Assembly (NCBI GenBank): GCA_900541575.1
Contig: UQKO01000015.1
Span: forward strand, 1 to 43,075
Direction: 5' to 3'
Length of the DNA stretch: 43,075 nucleotides
DNA from: an uncultured Prevotella sp.
GTDB lineage: Bacteria; Bacteroidota; Bacteroidia; Bacteroidales; Bacteroidaceae
Shown here: positions 1-8,265 of the stretch, in pieces
How the letters are laid out: each line of letters begins with the position of its first letter
Position numbering within the stretch: position 1 is the stretch's first letter
Program-made: the position numbers and the translations under genes
Notes under the pieces: model-generated
What the model saw: only the letters and a program-made list of their open reading frames with translations
Told to the model about the DNA's origin: nothing
Databases searched by the model: none

Positions 1-150
1 ATACAAATTTGTAGGACACAAAGTTAACCTCTAATGATTGGATTTGCCCATGACAGCAAGAGTTGCAATATTAGGGGTGTGAAAGTTGGGTTAGGTATTG
101 TCCTTACTAATACCCTGATTGTCCTTGGCTAAAGGATTGGGGCATGAAAA

Positions 151-190
151 AATAAAAGTGGGCAACACACAGGAGAAGTGTGTTGCCCAC
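151..190 (-). terminator. Rho-independent terminator of the lipoprotein gene
   Basis: A perfect 13-bp stem (158-170 with 178-190, loop of 7) lies 46 bases beyond the stop codon of the lipoprotein gene. Read on the minus strand it is followed by a U-rich tract (TTTTATTTTTTC). This is a textbook intrinsic terminator for that gene. Bases 1-150 hold nothing I can identify. Confidence 0.85.
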
Positions 191-235
191 AAGTCTGAGT
201 AAGGATTGTTTGTCTGTCTGGTAGCTAAAATTGCG

Positions 236-1264
236 CTACTTCTTAGACAGATTCAGCATGAATGATTCTTCTTCCATCTTCATGATGTCCATGTCTGATT
301 GCGGAGTAGGAGTGATGCGGATGCGGCGTAGCGCATTGGTCGATGAATTTGGGGCATCGGTGATGGTAAACGTCATCACTTCAGTGAAGTCGCCACGATA
401 GAAGTCAATAGGGTAGATACCCGAAGCAGGGTTGCTGCCCGAGGTCGGGGTAATTAAGTTGTCCTTATAGCGGGCAATGATTGACCAGTTGGTAGCAATG
501 GTGCGGTCGCAGTTGTTGTACATATTGACCACTACCTTGTAAGTGCCGTTCTCCACCTTCTCGGCGGGCAGATAGATGTTTTCCTTGTTGATGCCATCAA
601 TGTTACATCCCGCGTTAGAGTCGATGTCCAAGCCATAAGTGGCCACGGAGTCCTCGGTCACCTGGATGGTGCCTCCGCGGTGGCCATAGAAGATGTGTTC
701 GCCGCTAGGTGTGTAAAGGTGCAGATCCACGTCTTTCTCGTTGTTAAAGGCAAGTTTAATCTCAAGTGCGCCACTCTTGGTTTCGATACGTTCAAGTTCT
801 GTTGAAACAGGAGTTGTCACTTTCCCGTTCTCAAGTCTACCGCTAATCATAATGGTCGACTTTCCTGTGTATTCATTACTCATCATGACGGGAATCACAT
901 AAGTGTTGTAGCCCATGGCGCGTCCTTCCACAGTGCCTTCATCAGAGTCGGCCTTAGGATCGTATTCATAGTAGCCGTTTACGTTCTTGATACTGATGTA
1001 GAATTTGTCCACATTCTGTTCTGTGACCACGGTGACGTAATTCATAGCGCCATTCATCACCTTGCCGCTCATTGTCACACCATTGAGCTTTTCATCGGTA
1101 GTCTGTTCGGGCATGCTACCATCGTTGTACACAGCATTTTTGATGGAAATGTACTTCGTCTCGAGTGGATTAGAAGCAGGTTCGGGCGTTTTGTCGTCGC
1201 TTGAGCACGACTGCATCTGTAGGCCTAGGGCCAATGCAAAAAAGAAATAAAGGATTTTCTTCAT
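236..1264 (-). CDS. Lipoprotein with a DUF2135-like beta-sandwich domain
   Basis: A 342-residue lipoprotein. I chose the ATG at 1264 because it gives a clean lipoprotein signal (MKKILYFFFALALGLQMQSC, lipobox Cys at residue 20); the open frame runs 27 codons further upstream, but those codons overlap the promoter element at 1312-1319. The Cys is followed by SSDDK, suggesting export to the outer membrane. The C-terminal half (about residues 160-280) has a pattern like DUF2135: DVDLHLYTPSGEHIFYGH, then a D-rich segment, then GTYKVVVNMY. That family is found in bacterial surface and periplasmic proteins, with no enzymatic role known to me. The gene stands alone, with its own promoter and terminator. 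Function unknown; it may bind a ligand or partner at the cell surface. Confidence 0.8.
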   Translation of the reverse strand: MKKILYFFFALALGLQMQSCSSDDKTPEPASNPLETKYISIKNAVYNDGSMPEQTTDEKLNGVTMSGKVMNGAMNYVTVVTEQNVDKFYISIKNVNGYYEYDPKADSDEGTVEGRAMGYNTYVIPVMMSNEYTGKSTIMISGRLENGKVTTPVSTELERIETKSGALEIKLAFNNEKDVDLHLYTPSGEHIFYGHRGGTIQVTEDSVATYGLDIDSNAGCNIDGINKENIYLPAEKVENGTYKVVVNMYNNCDRTIATNWSIIARYKDNLITPTSGSNPASGIYPIDFYRGDFTEVMTFTITDAPNSSTNALRRIRITPTPQSDMDIMKMEEESFMLNLSKK

Positions 1265-1311
1265 GACTATAAAGTTTAAAGGGTTATAAGTTCTGATAGA
1301 ATAGAATGTGG

Positions 1312-1319
1312 CAAAGGTA
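1312..1319 (-). promoter_or_regulatory. Bacteroidetes -7 promoter element for the lipoprotein
   Basis: TACCTTTG on the minus strand matches the Bacteroidetes -7 consensus TAnnTTTG, 48 bases upstream of the chosen start at 1264. I see no clear TTG -33 element at the usual distance. Confidence 0.55.
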
Positions 1320-1441
1320 GGCCTTTCTTTGTAAATACGTGTCACTATTTTTAATGAATTTATATATTTATCGCAAAATAATGACAGAATAAGGGAATGT
1401 AAGGAAGATATGTAGGGAATTGACTAAATATATTTTATGAA

Positions 1442-1480
1442 AAGAGAAGTATACCGCTACGCGAGCAGTAGACTTCTCTT
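1442..1480 (-). terminator. Probable terminator of the efflux operon
   Basis: A 9-bp perfect outer stem (1442-1450 with 1472-1480) with an inner CTAC/GTAG pairing lies about 30 bases after the last permease gene. On the minus strand it is followed by an AU-rich stretch (TTCATAAAATATATTT) rather than a clean U run, so termination efficiency is uncertain. Confidence 0.6.
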
Positions 1481-1512
1481 GCCGTAAGTTTTTTTATTGT
1501 AATCGTTGCGTT

Positions 1513-2754
1513 TTACATGGGCAAATGCTCCTTGAGACGTTTATTGCGGAGCTTACTCCAAGCTTTAATAATGCGTTGGCGAGAGCGTGTGATGCTAGCT
1601 TTATACACGGTGCAGGTGGTAATAAAATAGATGCCAGCTTGTACCCAAAGCATGTACCAGTCGTGTTGCACATCGCCTAAGGGGGCTCCCATATTGTTGA
1701 TAGCTACAAAGCCATTGATGCCGAATGTGGATGGGAATATGTAGCTGATAGCCTTCCATGCGGGAGGTATTGCACTGCCTGGCCATGAGAGCCCTGAGAT
1801 GAAGAGTAGTGGTACAGACGTGAAAACAATGAGCATGATGCACATTTCTCGATGGCGTACAAAAGCGCTTACTGTCATGGAGAAGAGCACACTGGCAATG
1901 AGGAAGGGCAGAATGAAGAAGGCAATGTCCCAAGGGTTGCCTATCTGATTTAGGTGAAATAAATGGGGGATGATACCTAGGATGTATACACTCAGTGGAA
2001 TGTAGACCATGAGATAGGCCATGCCTTTGCTTAGCACGATGCGAAGCAGTCCGCGATGGTGGCGCGTGATGGGCACGAGATTGCGAAACTTATTGTGTTC
2101 GCGAGCCGTTCCCGCAGCCATACCTACGCCCAATAGCATCGTCTGCTGAATGATAAGGATTAATACGGCGGGTATGAGGAAGGTGGCAAAACCATTTTGT
2201 GGATTGTAGAGCGACACTTCCTCATACTTGATGGGATGTTCGGCCACTTGGTCTTGCTGAGCTGTGGTGCCTCCCGCCCGCTTCACTTTTATTTGGGCGT
2301 TCATGGCGAGCGATACGTTGGTGTTGGCCGTGAGCACGCTCTTATAATAAAGCATACCGCTCATATCGGCAAAGGCACTAACATAGACCTGTTCTCCGCG
2401 GGCCAGACGCAATGAAAAGTCGCGGGGAATGTAGACAGCACCATAAGCATCGCGGTGCTTAATGAGCTGTTGTGCTTCGACCATGTTGGCACAGTAAGAT
2501 ATGATTTTTACGTCGGGCGAAGCATCAAGGTGACGCAGGTATTCGCGGCTCTGCGCTGAACGGCAATCGTCTACCACGGCCACAGGCACATCGCGTACAA
2601 CTTCATTGGTGTAGATGAAGGTGTAGAGCAATGGATAGCCTAGGGGCACGAGAAAGAAGAAGATAATCACGCCCTTGTCGCGGATAATCGTCTTTAGTTC
2701 TTCGCGGAATATGTAGTTGAAGTCAGCAAGTGCTTGACGAAAATTATATAGCAT
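1513..2754 (-). CDS. ABC-2 type permease, second of two
   Basis: A 413-residue membrane protein with ABC-2 permease layout: a first membrane helix near residues 28-48, a periplasmic domain of about 135 residues, then about five helices from residue 188 on. This matches the DrrB/YhiH-type exporters, which form paired permease domains. It lies 30 bp after a sister permease that shares the same architecture, so the two probably form a heterodimer. Together with the upstream adaptor and outer-membrane channel they would make a tripartite exporter. No ATP-binding subunit is encoded in the operon, so either an ATPase is supplied from elsewhere or this subgroup works differently. The substrate cannot be told from sequence. 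Confidence 0.85.
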   Translation of the reverse strand: MLYNFRQALADFNYIFREELKTIIRDKGVIIFFFLVPLGYPLLYTFIYTNEVVRDVPVAVVDDCRSAQSREYLRHLDASPDVKIISYCANMVEAQQLIKHRDAYGAVYIPRDFSLRLARGEQVYVSAFADMSGMLYYKSVLTANTNVSLAMNAQIKVKRAGGTTAQQDQVAEHPIKYEEVSLYNPQNGFATFLIPAVLILIIQQTMLLGVGMAAGTAREHNKFRNLVPITRHHRGLLRIVLSKGMAYLMVYIPLSVYILGIIPHLFHLNQIGNPWDIAFFILPFLIASVLFSMTVSAFVRHREMCIMLIVFTSVPLLFISGLSWPGSAIPPAWKAISYIFPSTFGINGFVAINNMGAPLGDVQHDWYMLWVQAGIYFITTCTVYKASITRSRQRIIKAWSKLRNKRLKEHLPM

Positions 2755-2784
2755 AGCAGAGAGATTGTAGAGAGAATGGGGTGG

Positions 2785-4017
2785 TTATGGCTCGTAAGCA
2801 TACGTTTTCATCACCTTCTTGAGGCGTCCGAGGAAGGGGATGGGCAGCATCATGAAGCATACCATGGCTGTGACGAAGGGCAGAGCATTGGTGAGCGGAT
2901 AGCCATCAAGAGCACAATTGACGTAGAGTAAGTAATAAATGCGCAAGGGAAATAGATATGAGAGACCCTGCAGGATGGGGTGCATGGCCATGACGGGAAA
3001 CGACATTCCTGAGATGCTGAAAGAAATCACGCCCCAGAGCGAGGCAAACGAAAGTCCCATACGCAGGGTGGGGAGCATTGTAAACATAAATACGCCTAGT
3101 CCTTGGCAAGCCAAGACGAATAGAGCCATGATGCTCCACATACGCGGTAGGCCACAGTTGCATGGGAAATGGAGATAGCCGTATAACAGAAATACATAGA
3201 TGGAGCCCATGAGTAGGAATATAATTGTCTGGGGGAGGAGCTTGGTTCCTAAAGCGGCTATGATGGAGTTGTTGGAACGAGCCATAAGGTCATCTGCCGT
3301 GCCAAACTTGAGCTCTGACCCAAGGCTATATACCGTGGTCATGAAAATGAAAATGCCCAACATACCTGGGATGATGATGTTGGATAGGTAGACGTTGTAA
3401 TTGAGCCATGGGTTATTTGTGGCGTGCATATCAATCACGATGGGTTGCAGGTAGGCCATGGCCTGTCCTTCTGTGGCACCTTTGGCATAGAGTACAGTGC
3501 GTGAAGCTGCTCCAGAAGCAAGTTCCGACATCATGCGCATGTCGCGATAGAGTAACGAGCCAGCCACGAGATAAGAATAATTGGTATAGAACGACACTGT
3601 AGGTACACGTTGCAGTTGTGCTTGCTTTGTAGTGCCTTGCGGAATGAGGTAAAATCCGTAGATGTCGCCTTTCTGCACAGCCTTGCGTGCTTCTGTCACG
3701 TTGGCGTATTCGTGGATGATGTCGCTCATTTGGAACGCATCAAGATTGCGAGCAAGGTTGCGCGTGGTGGTAGTGTGATCTTCGTCTACCAAACCTAATG
3801 GCAGATTCTCTGGAAGGCCCTCTTTCATCAATGAGGTGAAAAAGTAATAGCAGAAGAGCGGAGCCACCACCATGCAGAAAATGTAAATGGGCTGCGTGGC
3901 AAGACGATGAAGTTCGCGAAGCAAAAGTGCTGCCCCTCCCCTCCATCCCCCTTCTCCTATGGGCGAAGGGGTGCGGTCATCTTGGATGGTTGTATTTATT
4001 TTGGGATTATCAGGCAT
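2785..4017 (-). CDS. ABC-2 type permease, first of two
   Basis: A 410-residue ABC-2 permease: first membrane helix around residues 45-65, periplasmic domain to about residue 205, then a cluster of helices to the C terminus. It resembles its downstream partner in layout but not closely in sequence. The N terminus is odd: residues about 16-28 read TPSPIGEGGWRGG, a glycine-rich stretch encoded by a C-rich partly palindromic DNA segment (3932-3975). This type of Pro-Ser-Pro-x-Gly-Glu-Gly peptide is typical of intergenic palindromic repeats that have slipped into reading frames. The true start could therefore be downstream at a non-ATG codon; there is no other ATG before the first helix. I keep the ATG at 4017. 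Confidence 0.8.
   Translation of the reverse strand: MPDNPKINTTIQDDRTPSPIGEGGWRGGAALLLRELHRLATQPIYIFCMVVAPLFCYYFFTSLMKEGLPENLPLGLVDEDHTTTTRNLARNLDAFQMSDIIHEYANVTEARKAVQKGDIYGFYLIPQGTTKQAQLQRVPTVSFYTNYSYLVAGSLLYRDMRMMSELASGAASRTVLYAKGATEGQAMAYLQPIVIDMHATNNPWLNYNVYLSNIIIPGMLGIFIFMTTVYSLGSELKFGTADDLMARSNNSIIAALGTKLLPQTIIFLLMGSIYVFLLYGYLHFPCNCGLPRMWSIMALFVLACQGLGVFMFTMLPTLRMGLSFASLWGVISFSISGMSFPVMAMHPILQGLSYLFPLRIYYLLYVNCALDGYPLTNALPFVTAMVCFMMLPIPFLGRLKKVMKTYAYEP
3932..3975. repeat. C/G-rich palindromic segment inside the permease N terminus
   Basis: The segment carries CCCCTTCTCC and GGGCGAAGGGG arms around TAT, forming an imperfect hairpin, and its purine/pyrimidine bias contrasts with flanking DNA. 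Translated on the minus strand it gives PSPIGEGGWRGG. It resembles dispersed palindromic repeats known from many bacterial genomes; only one copy is visible in this window. Confidence 0.5.
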
Positions 4018-4081
4018 ACGTATCGTACTTAAATCTTTAAGTTGTTGTGAGCAAGAGGAATGCTCGCAATGTTGACTTTCT

Positions 4082-4269
4082 ATAAAGGGTGGTTCTATAA
4101 ATTCTGATGATGGGATTTGTATGGTATTGGAAGTGTATTTTTGATAGTGAATGAAGGAGCATAGCGGGCTATGTAACTGAAATTACTATTAAAAAGACGC
4201 TTTCAAGAAGAGCATGCAAATTACATATCAGAGTAGGATACTTTCAGAATTGATAGAACCACCTTTTAT
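4082..4269. repeat. 188-bp element with 26-bp inverted terminal repeats
   Basis: The arms 4082-4107 and 4244-4269 are inverted copies matching at 24 of 26 positions. The right arm overlaps the stop codon of the adaptor gene (4266-4268) and the element fills most of the gap before the permease gene at 4017. It encodes no protein. It could be a miniature inverted-repeat element or a long RNA hairpin between cistrons. Confidence 0.7.
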
Positions 4270-5243
4270 TTAATCAGCACGCTCATGCCAGGTCTTAGTC
4301 CTTCTACTTTTTGTATAGGGGTGGCCTTTATTTCAAAGGTTTTCATGTCGTATTGACCTGTTGTCTTGGTGGCTTTCCATGCAGCGTATGAACCGAGATC
4401 TTTCATATAGTAGACCTTGAGCGTCACTTCCTTTTCTCCGAGTGCGGGGATGGTGGCTTTGAAAGTTTTGTTCATTTTGAAGATGCTTAGATGGTCTTCA
4501 CGAATGTTGAAAGTAACCCACATGTCGTTCATCAAAGCAACATTCATGATGGGAGCACCCGTTCCAACGAGTTCGCCTATCTGCGGGAAAATGTCAGTGA
4601 CTTCGCCATCGGCCGAAGCCGTAAGCACTGTTTCCTTGATGTAGGAATTAACTTCGCTCACAGCTCCCTTTGCGCGGTTGACTAGTGCAGCGGCAGCTTC
4701 TTTGTCCTCGCGCTCGGCACCATTTTTTGCCATGTCGTACTGTGACTTGGCAGCACGCTCGGTAGCAATGGCCGCATTGCGCTGAGCCGTTACTTCATCG
4801 AGCTTCTGGGCTGTCATTACGCCCTGGTCGAAAAGACGTTTCACGCGCTGATAGGACTTTTCAGCAATGTCTACACCGGCTTTTGCTTTCTGCCACATTT
4901 CGTAAGCACCTGCAATCTGCTCTTGGCGGGCTCCCTTCTCGGCCTTACGATTCTGAGCAGCAGCAGCGTCTTCGGCTGCTTGTGCTTGTGTGAGTTTTGC
5001 TGAAACTTCGGGGGCTTCAAGGATGGCTAGAGTGTCGCCAGCGTGAACATAGTCGCCCTCTTTTACCATATACTTAAGGATTCGTCCGGGTACCTTGCTT
5101 GATACGCGATATTCCGTCACGTCGGCTTGTCCTTGAATGGTTTCGTCTTCATGGTTGAAGGCATAGAGGCTACCGATAACTACTAAAATGATGATTCCGG
5201 CCATGATAAAAATGGCGGGAAGGAAATTCGCTTTCTGTCTCAT
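4266..5243 (-). CDS. HlyD/EmrA-family periplasmic adaptor (membrane fusion protein)
   Basis: A 325-residue adaptor that would link the inner-membrane permeases to the outer-membrane channel. The start at 5243 (MRQKANFLPAIFIMAG) gives a normal single N-terminal membrane anchor (about residues 7-30); the frame is open 36 codons further upstream but those codons look non-coding and would approach the channel gene. Next come a lipoyl half-motif (about 46-85, VPGRILKYMVKEGDYVHAGD), an alanine-rich coiled-coil hairpin (about 85-195), the second lipoyl half with TASADGEVTDIFPQIGELVG, and a beta-barrel region ending RPGMSVLIK. Length and order fit YhiI/EmrA-type adaptors. It lies 71 bp after the TolC-type gene and is transcribed with it. 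Confidence 0.9.
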   Translation of the reverse strand: MRQKANFLPAIFIMAGIIILVVIGSLYAFNHEDETIQGQADVTEYRVSSKVPGRILKYMVKEGDYVHAGDTLAILEAPEVSAKLTQAQAAEDAAAAQNRKAEKGARQEQIAGAYEMWQKAKAGVDIAEKSYQRVKRLFDQGVMTAQKLDEVTAQRNAAIATERAAKSQYDMAKNGAEREDKEAAAALVNRAKGAVSEVNSYIKETVLTASADGEVTDIFPQIGELVGTGAPIMNVALMNDMWVTFNIREDHLSIFKMNKTFKATIPALGEKEVTLKVYYMKDLGSYAAWKATKTTGQYDMKTFEIKATPIQKVEGLRPGMSVLIK

Positions 5244-5314
5244 ATTATATGTGTATATGCTAGGAAGTCTGTATGAATAGTATAATGTCTGTTTGTGTGC
5301 TATGACGATGGATT

Positions 5315-6784
5315 TTATCTGCCCACAGCCTTTTCGTAGGCAGCACGACAAAGCTTGATGTCAATTTGTGAATCAATCTTGTCACTATGTGCCTGTAGCC
5401 ATGCTGTCTGTGCTTGCAGAAGGTCGGATGTGGTGATAACGCCCTCTTTGAAGCCCACTTGGGCAGTGCGCAGATTCTCTTCCGCTTTGTCGAGGTTCTT
5501 GAGGCTTAACTCAAGTTTTCGATTAGCTTCGTTCACTCGGAATGCCTCTTGCGTTACCTGTAGTTCAATCTTTTCTTTTGCTTCATCGGTTTTCATTCTT
5601 GCCATCTGGGCCTCTGTGCGTGCAGCACGTACTTTATACTTCGTTTCGCCCCAGTTCCATACGGGAACCTTTAGCATGACGCCTACAGCCCATGTGCCAC
5701 GGAATTTCTTTTCAAAACTGTTGAATACATTAGGGTTGGAGATCATGTATCCTCCCGTAAGGGCTAGTTGTGGCAGTACGGCAGCGCGTTCTACCTTGGC
5801 TTTCTCTGCATAGATGTTCTGTGCTGTGGAAAGTTGGCTAAGTTCGGGTCGTAAGTCGTAGGCCGTTTGCACTTCAGCCTTGATGTTTTCAGTCTGTGTG
5901 GGAAGGTCACAGTTGTTTTCATCGGCTAGGGAAGGTGCCGATTCAAGGGGAAGTCCACAGATTTGACAGAGAAGCATGCGTGAAAGCGTAAGGCCGTCTT
6001 CCACCTTGACTAGTGTCATCTCAGCTTCGTTGAGCTTCACGCTAACGGATAATTCATTGCTTTTGGTGGCCACTCCCTCGTGAATCATCTTTACCACGTC
6101 GGAGTCGAGATGGGCTAACATGTTGCGATAGCTTATGGCCAAACGACGCTTGTTGGCTAGCGATACCACTTGCCAATAAGCCTTGTCTACATCGAGCATC
6201 ACTTGTTGCCCATCGGCACGGAGCTGATCTTGCGCCAACTTCTCCTGTAACTTAGTGATGTTTTCGTAAGCTTTAATCTTGCCGCCCATATATAATGGTT
6301 GGGTGAGGAGAATCATGCCCGCCGTCATGTTGCGCGTGTCGGTGCGTAGTGCATCAGTAAGTCCTTGGCCAAAAGCATTTCCCAATTGGCCGAGTTGAGG
6401 AAGTTGTCCGCTGAAGTTTTGAATTAGTGGAGCAAGATCGGGATGTTGCTGAAGAATCTGCCCCGCAATGCTCTGAAATTGTCCACCAAATTGTCCTAGT
6501 GCATTTGTTCCCAAATTATTGAGGGCTCTTTTTTGATCTTTACTGAGCAAAGATATCTCGTCGCCTGAGCGCATATATCCCGCTGTAAGCGAAATTTTAG
6601 GAAAATAGTTGGTGTGAGCCGCTTTGCGATCCCATCCTGCTTTTTCTATCTTCATCTGGGCTTGAGCTAACTCCTTATTGTTGCGCATAGCGAGTGCACG
6701 GCAACTATCGAGCGTAAGCACCGTCTGTGCTTCGCCCCAAAGGCTGATGCTTGCAAGCGAGAGAAGGATGAAAAGTTTCTTCAT
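5315..6784 (-). CDS. TolC-family outer-membrane efflux channel
   Basis: A 489-residue outer-membrane efflux protein. It opens with a signal peptide (MKKLFILLSLASISLWGEAQ, cleavage after Ala-Gln near residue 20) and contains the two repeated OEP halves with long helices: LDSCRALAMRNNKELAQAQ at the first, and YDLRPELSQLSTAQNIYAEK at the start of the second. A Gln/Leu-rich insertion (about residues 85-145) lengthens the first half. It is the first gene of the efflux operon; the adaptor and permeases follow. The promoter region upstream carries repeated motifs (6829-6952), which may be regulator binding sites. The family exports small molecules; the substrate is unknown. Confidence 0.92.
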   Translation of the reverse strand: MKKLFILLSLASISLWGEAQTVLTLDSCRALAMRNNKELAQAQMKIEKAGWDRKAAHTNYFPKISLTAGYMRSGDEISLLSKDQKRALNNLGTNALGQFGGQFQSIAGQILQQHPDLAPLIQNFSGQLPQLGQLGNAFGQGLTDALRTDTRNMTAGMILLTQPLYMGGKIKAYENITKLQEKLAQDQLRADGQQVMLDVDKAYWQVVSLANKRRLAISYRNMLAHLDSDVVKMIHEGVATKSNELSVSVKLNEAEMTLVKVEDGLTLSRMLLCQICGLPLESAPSLADENNCDLPTQTENIKAEVQTAYDLRPELSQLSTAQNIYAEKAKVERAAVLPQLALTGGYMISNPNVFNSFEKKFRGTWAVGVMLKVPVWNWGETKYKVRAARTEAQMARMKTDEAKEKIELQVTQEAFRVNEANRKLELSLKNLDKAEENLRTAQVGFKEGVITTSDLLQAQTAWLQAHSDKIDSQIDIKLCRAAYEKAVGR

Positions 6785-6818
6785 ATATAAATTTTATTTT
6801 TGTTTCGATATTGAAAGG

Positions 6819-6919
6819 TGCTGAGCCGTAGCCTAACTTATGCAAAGATAGTGCAAGGCGAATGCAGAACATCAAGCTTGTTTGAATGTTATGCTGAGCC
6901 GTAGCCTAACTTATGCAAA
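6819..6919. repeat. 28-bp direct repeat at the efflux promoter
   Basis: An identical 28-bp sequence occurs at 6819-6846 and 6892-6919 (begins TGCTGAGCCGTAGCCTAA). Its 12-bp core (6829-6840, 6902-6913) recurs with one change at 6941-6952. Each full copy abuts a candidate minus-strand -7 element, so the repeats would overlap the transcription starts, as expected for operators. Confidence 0.75.
6843..6850 (-). promoter_or_regulatory. Candidate -7 element, efflux operon promoter 1
   Basis: TATCTTTG on the minus strand fits TAnnTTTG, 59 bases upstream of the channel gene start. A TTG lies at 6873-6875, 22 bases further upstream, near the accepted -33 distance. Confidence 0.5.
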
Positions 6920-6923
6920 AGTA
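6916..6923 (-). promoter_or_regulatory. Candidate -7 element, efflux operon promoter 2
   Basis: TACTTTTG on the minus strand fits TAnnTTTG and sits at the same place relative to the second 28-bp repeat as promoter 1 does to the first. No clear -33 TTG is seen. Confidence 0.35.
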
Positions 6924-7302
6924 CTGATTTCTCGTATTCCTAGCCTAATTTAGGATATCAAAAAGGGAAAAATAGAACAATCGTGCCGTACTATGGAAAT
7001 TCAGTAGATTCAAGCAAGAAATGTAACTCATTCAAGTTTTGGTTTTAACTTGAGCGGGCAGGATCTGAAATTAAGATGAGTATTCCCAATCACATGCCCG
7101 CGAGATAAGGAAACGACTTTCTTTAGAGAGAACATAAGACAATGCGAGAATTGCCATTTTATTATTTCTAATTTATACACAAAAATAATGAGGTTAAGAA
7201 TTTTTTTGAAATATACCTTATGAATTTATGCCGTGTAACTACGTTTTTCTTCCATCTATGCATGGAGGACCGTGAGCTAAAGAATTTTAAATTATAAAAT
7301 CG

Positions 7303-7310
7303 TACCTTTG
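7303..7310 (+). promoter_or_regulatory. Candidate promoter of the phospho-signalling operon
   Basis: TACCTTTG matches the Bacteroidetes -7 consensus. Transcription from about 7317 would leave a leader of about 150 bases before the FHA gene. No TTG is found at the usual -33 position, so strength is uncertain. Confidence 0.5.
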
Positions 7311-7464
7311 CCCTAGTAAGTGTATCTAAAAAATGTGCTAAAAAGAATTACTTTGTCATTATTATTAATGAAGAAAAACATAGGCAAGTATGTCGGCAAG
7401 ACAATTGGCTGAAGTAATTTTATAGGAGCATGTTATAAATTGAAACTATAGAAAAACGAGCATT

Positions 7465-8211
7465 ATGTCACAAAACAAAACAGTTATTCAAGGACTCACT
7501 CCCGATGAGAATATGGGAGGAATGACAGGAATGTACGCACGAGGCGCTCAGCCTGCAGCAGCTCGTGGTACCATTGTACCCGGAATGGAAAGTGTGGCCG
7601 GAGGTCAGGCTCAGCCAGCTATGGGTTCCTCTACTGCGCCTCAACACCGAGTGGTACAGCCAGGAAAACCCGTAGTAGGGTTTCTCTATTCCATCTCTCG
7701 CACGCAGATGGGAGAATATTGGCCTCTACAGATAGGACGCAATACCATCGGACAGGACGATTCGTCTGACATCGTGTTGAAAGAAGGCACAGTATCTGGA
7801 AATCATGCTGTAATCATTGTGCGTCAAATCAAAAATACAGGTGGCGTGATTGCTGCTGTGACCGACACACAGAGTACGAATGGCACCATGATTAATGGTG
7901 AGACCATCGGCTTTCAAGCTGTGGAATGTCATAGCGGAGATATTTTGACTGTGGGCAATAATTATGAGCTCGTATTGGTACTGATTGACGCAAGTAAGTA
8001 CAAACTCTCTGTTGCTGAGGGTTTCATTCCCGTAGAAGCTTCAGAACTTGAGGATGATTTCAGCGATGTGCCTTCATTTGGTGCAGGTAACACTCAGGCA
8101 GAAGGTTATCAACAACCTTGGCAAGGTGGAGAATATGTAGGCAATGGCGGTACCGTTGGACTCGATGGTTCTACTCCAGGCTACAACAATGGAGGTACTG
8201 TCTCAATGTAG
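7465..8211 (+). CDS. Soluble FHA-domain protein
   Basis: A 248-residue cytoplasmic protein with one FHA domain (about residues 85-175), the phospho-threonine reader fold. Hallmarks are present: GR at 91-92, SGNH at 111-114 and STNGT at 137-141. There is no membrane helix or signal peptide. The flanking tails are Gly/Gln/Ala-rich and carry small threonine motifs of similar shape: KTVIQG (Thr6), RGTIVPG (Thr36), GGTVGL (Thr230) and GGTVSM (Thr245). These are plausible sites for the kinases encoded just downstream, and might be bound by this FHA domain itself. First gene of the cluster; the next start is 151 bp away beyond a hairpin. Recognition of the domain is firm; the regulatory role is inferred. 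Confidence 0.9.
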   Translation: MSQNKTVIQGLTPDENMGGMTGMYARGAQPAAARGTIVPGMESVAGGQAQPAMGSSTAPQHRVVQPGKPVVGFLYSISRTQMGEYWPLQIGRNTIGQDDSSDIVLKEGTVSGNHAVIIVRQIKNTGGVIAAVTDTQSTNGTMINGETIGFQAVECHSGDILTVGNNYELVLVLIDASKYKLSVAEGFIPVEASELEDDFSDVPSFGAGNTQAEGYQQPWQGGEYVGNGGTVGLDGSTPGYNNGGTVSM

Positions 8212-8265
8212 CCTAAATCTTCTCTTAGCATTTGTGCTTTTTAGCGAATTAGCTTTTATTTCTTG

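Larger units (their letters stand above)
6785..7464. other. Divergent intergenic region between efflux operon and phospho-signalling cluster
   Basis: This 680-bp spacer separates two operons transcribed outward. The left part holds three copies of TAGCCTAA(C/T)TTA and two candidate minus-strand promoters. The middle holds two small inverted repeats (CAAGTT 7033-7038 with AACTTG 7047-7052; GCGGGCA 7054-7060 with TGCCCGC 7095-7101). The right part holds a candidate plus-strand promoter at 7303-7310 and an AT-rich leader of about 150 bases. I find no convincing protein gene. Confidence 0.7.
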
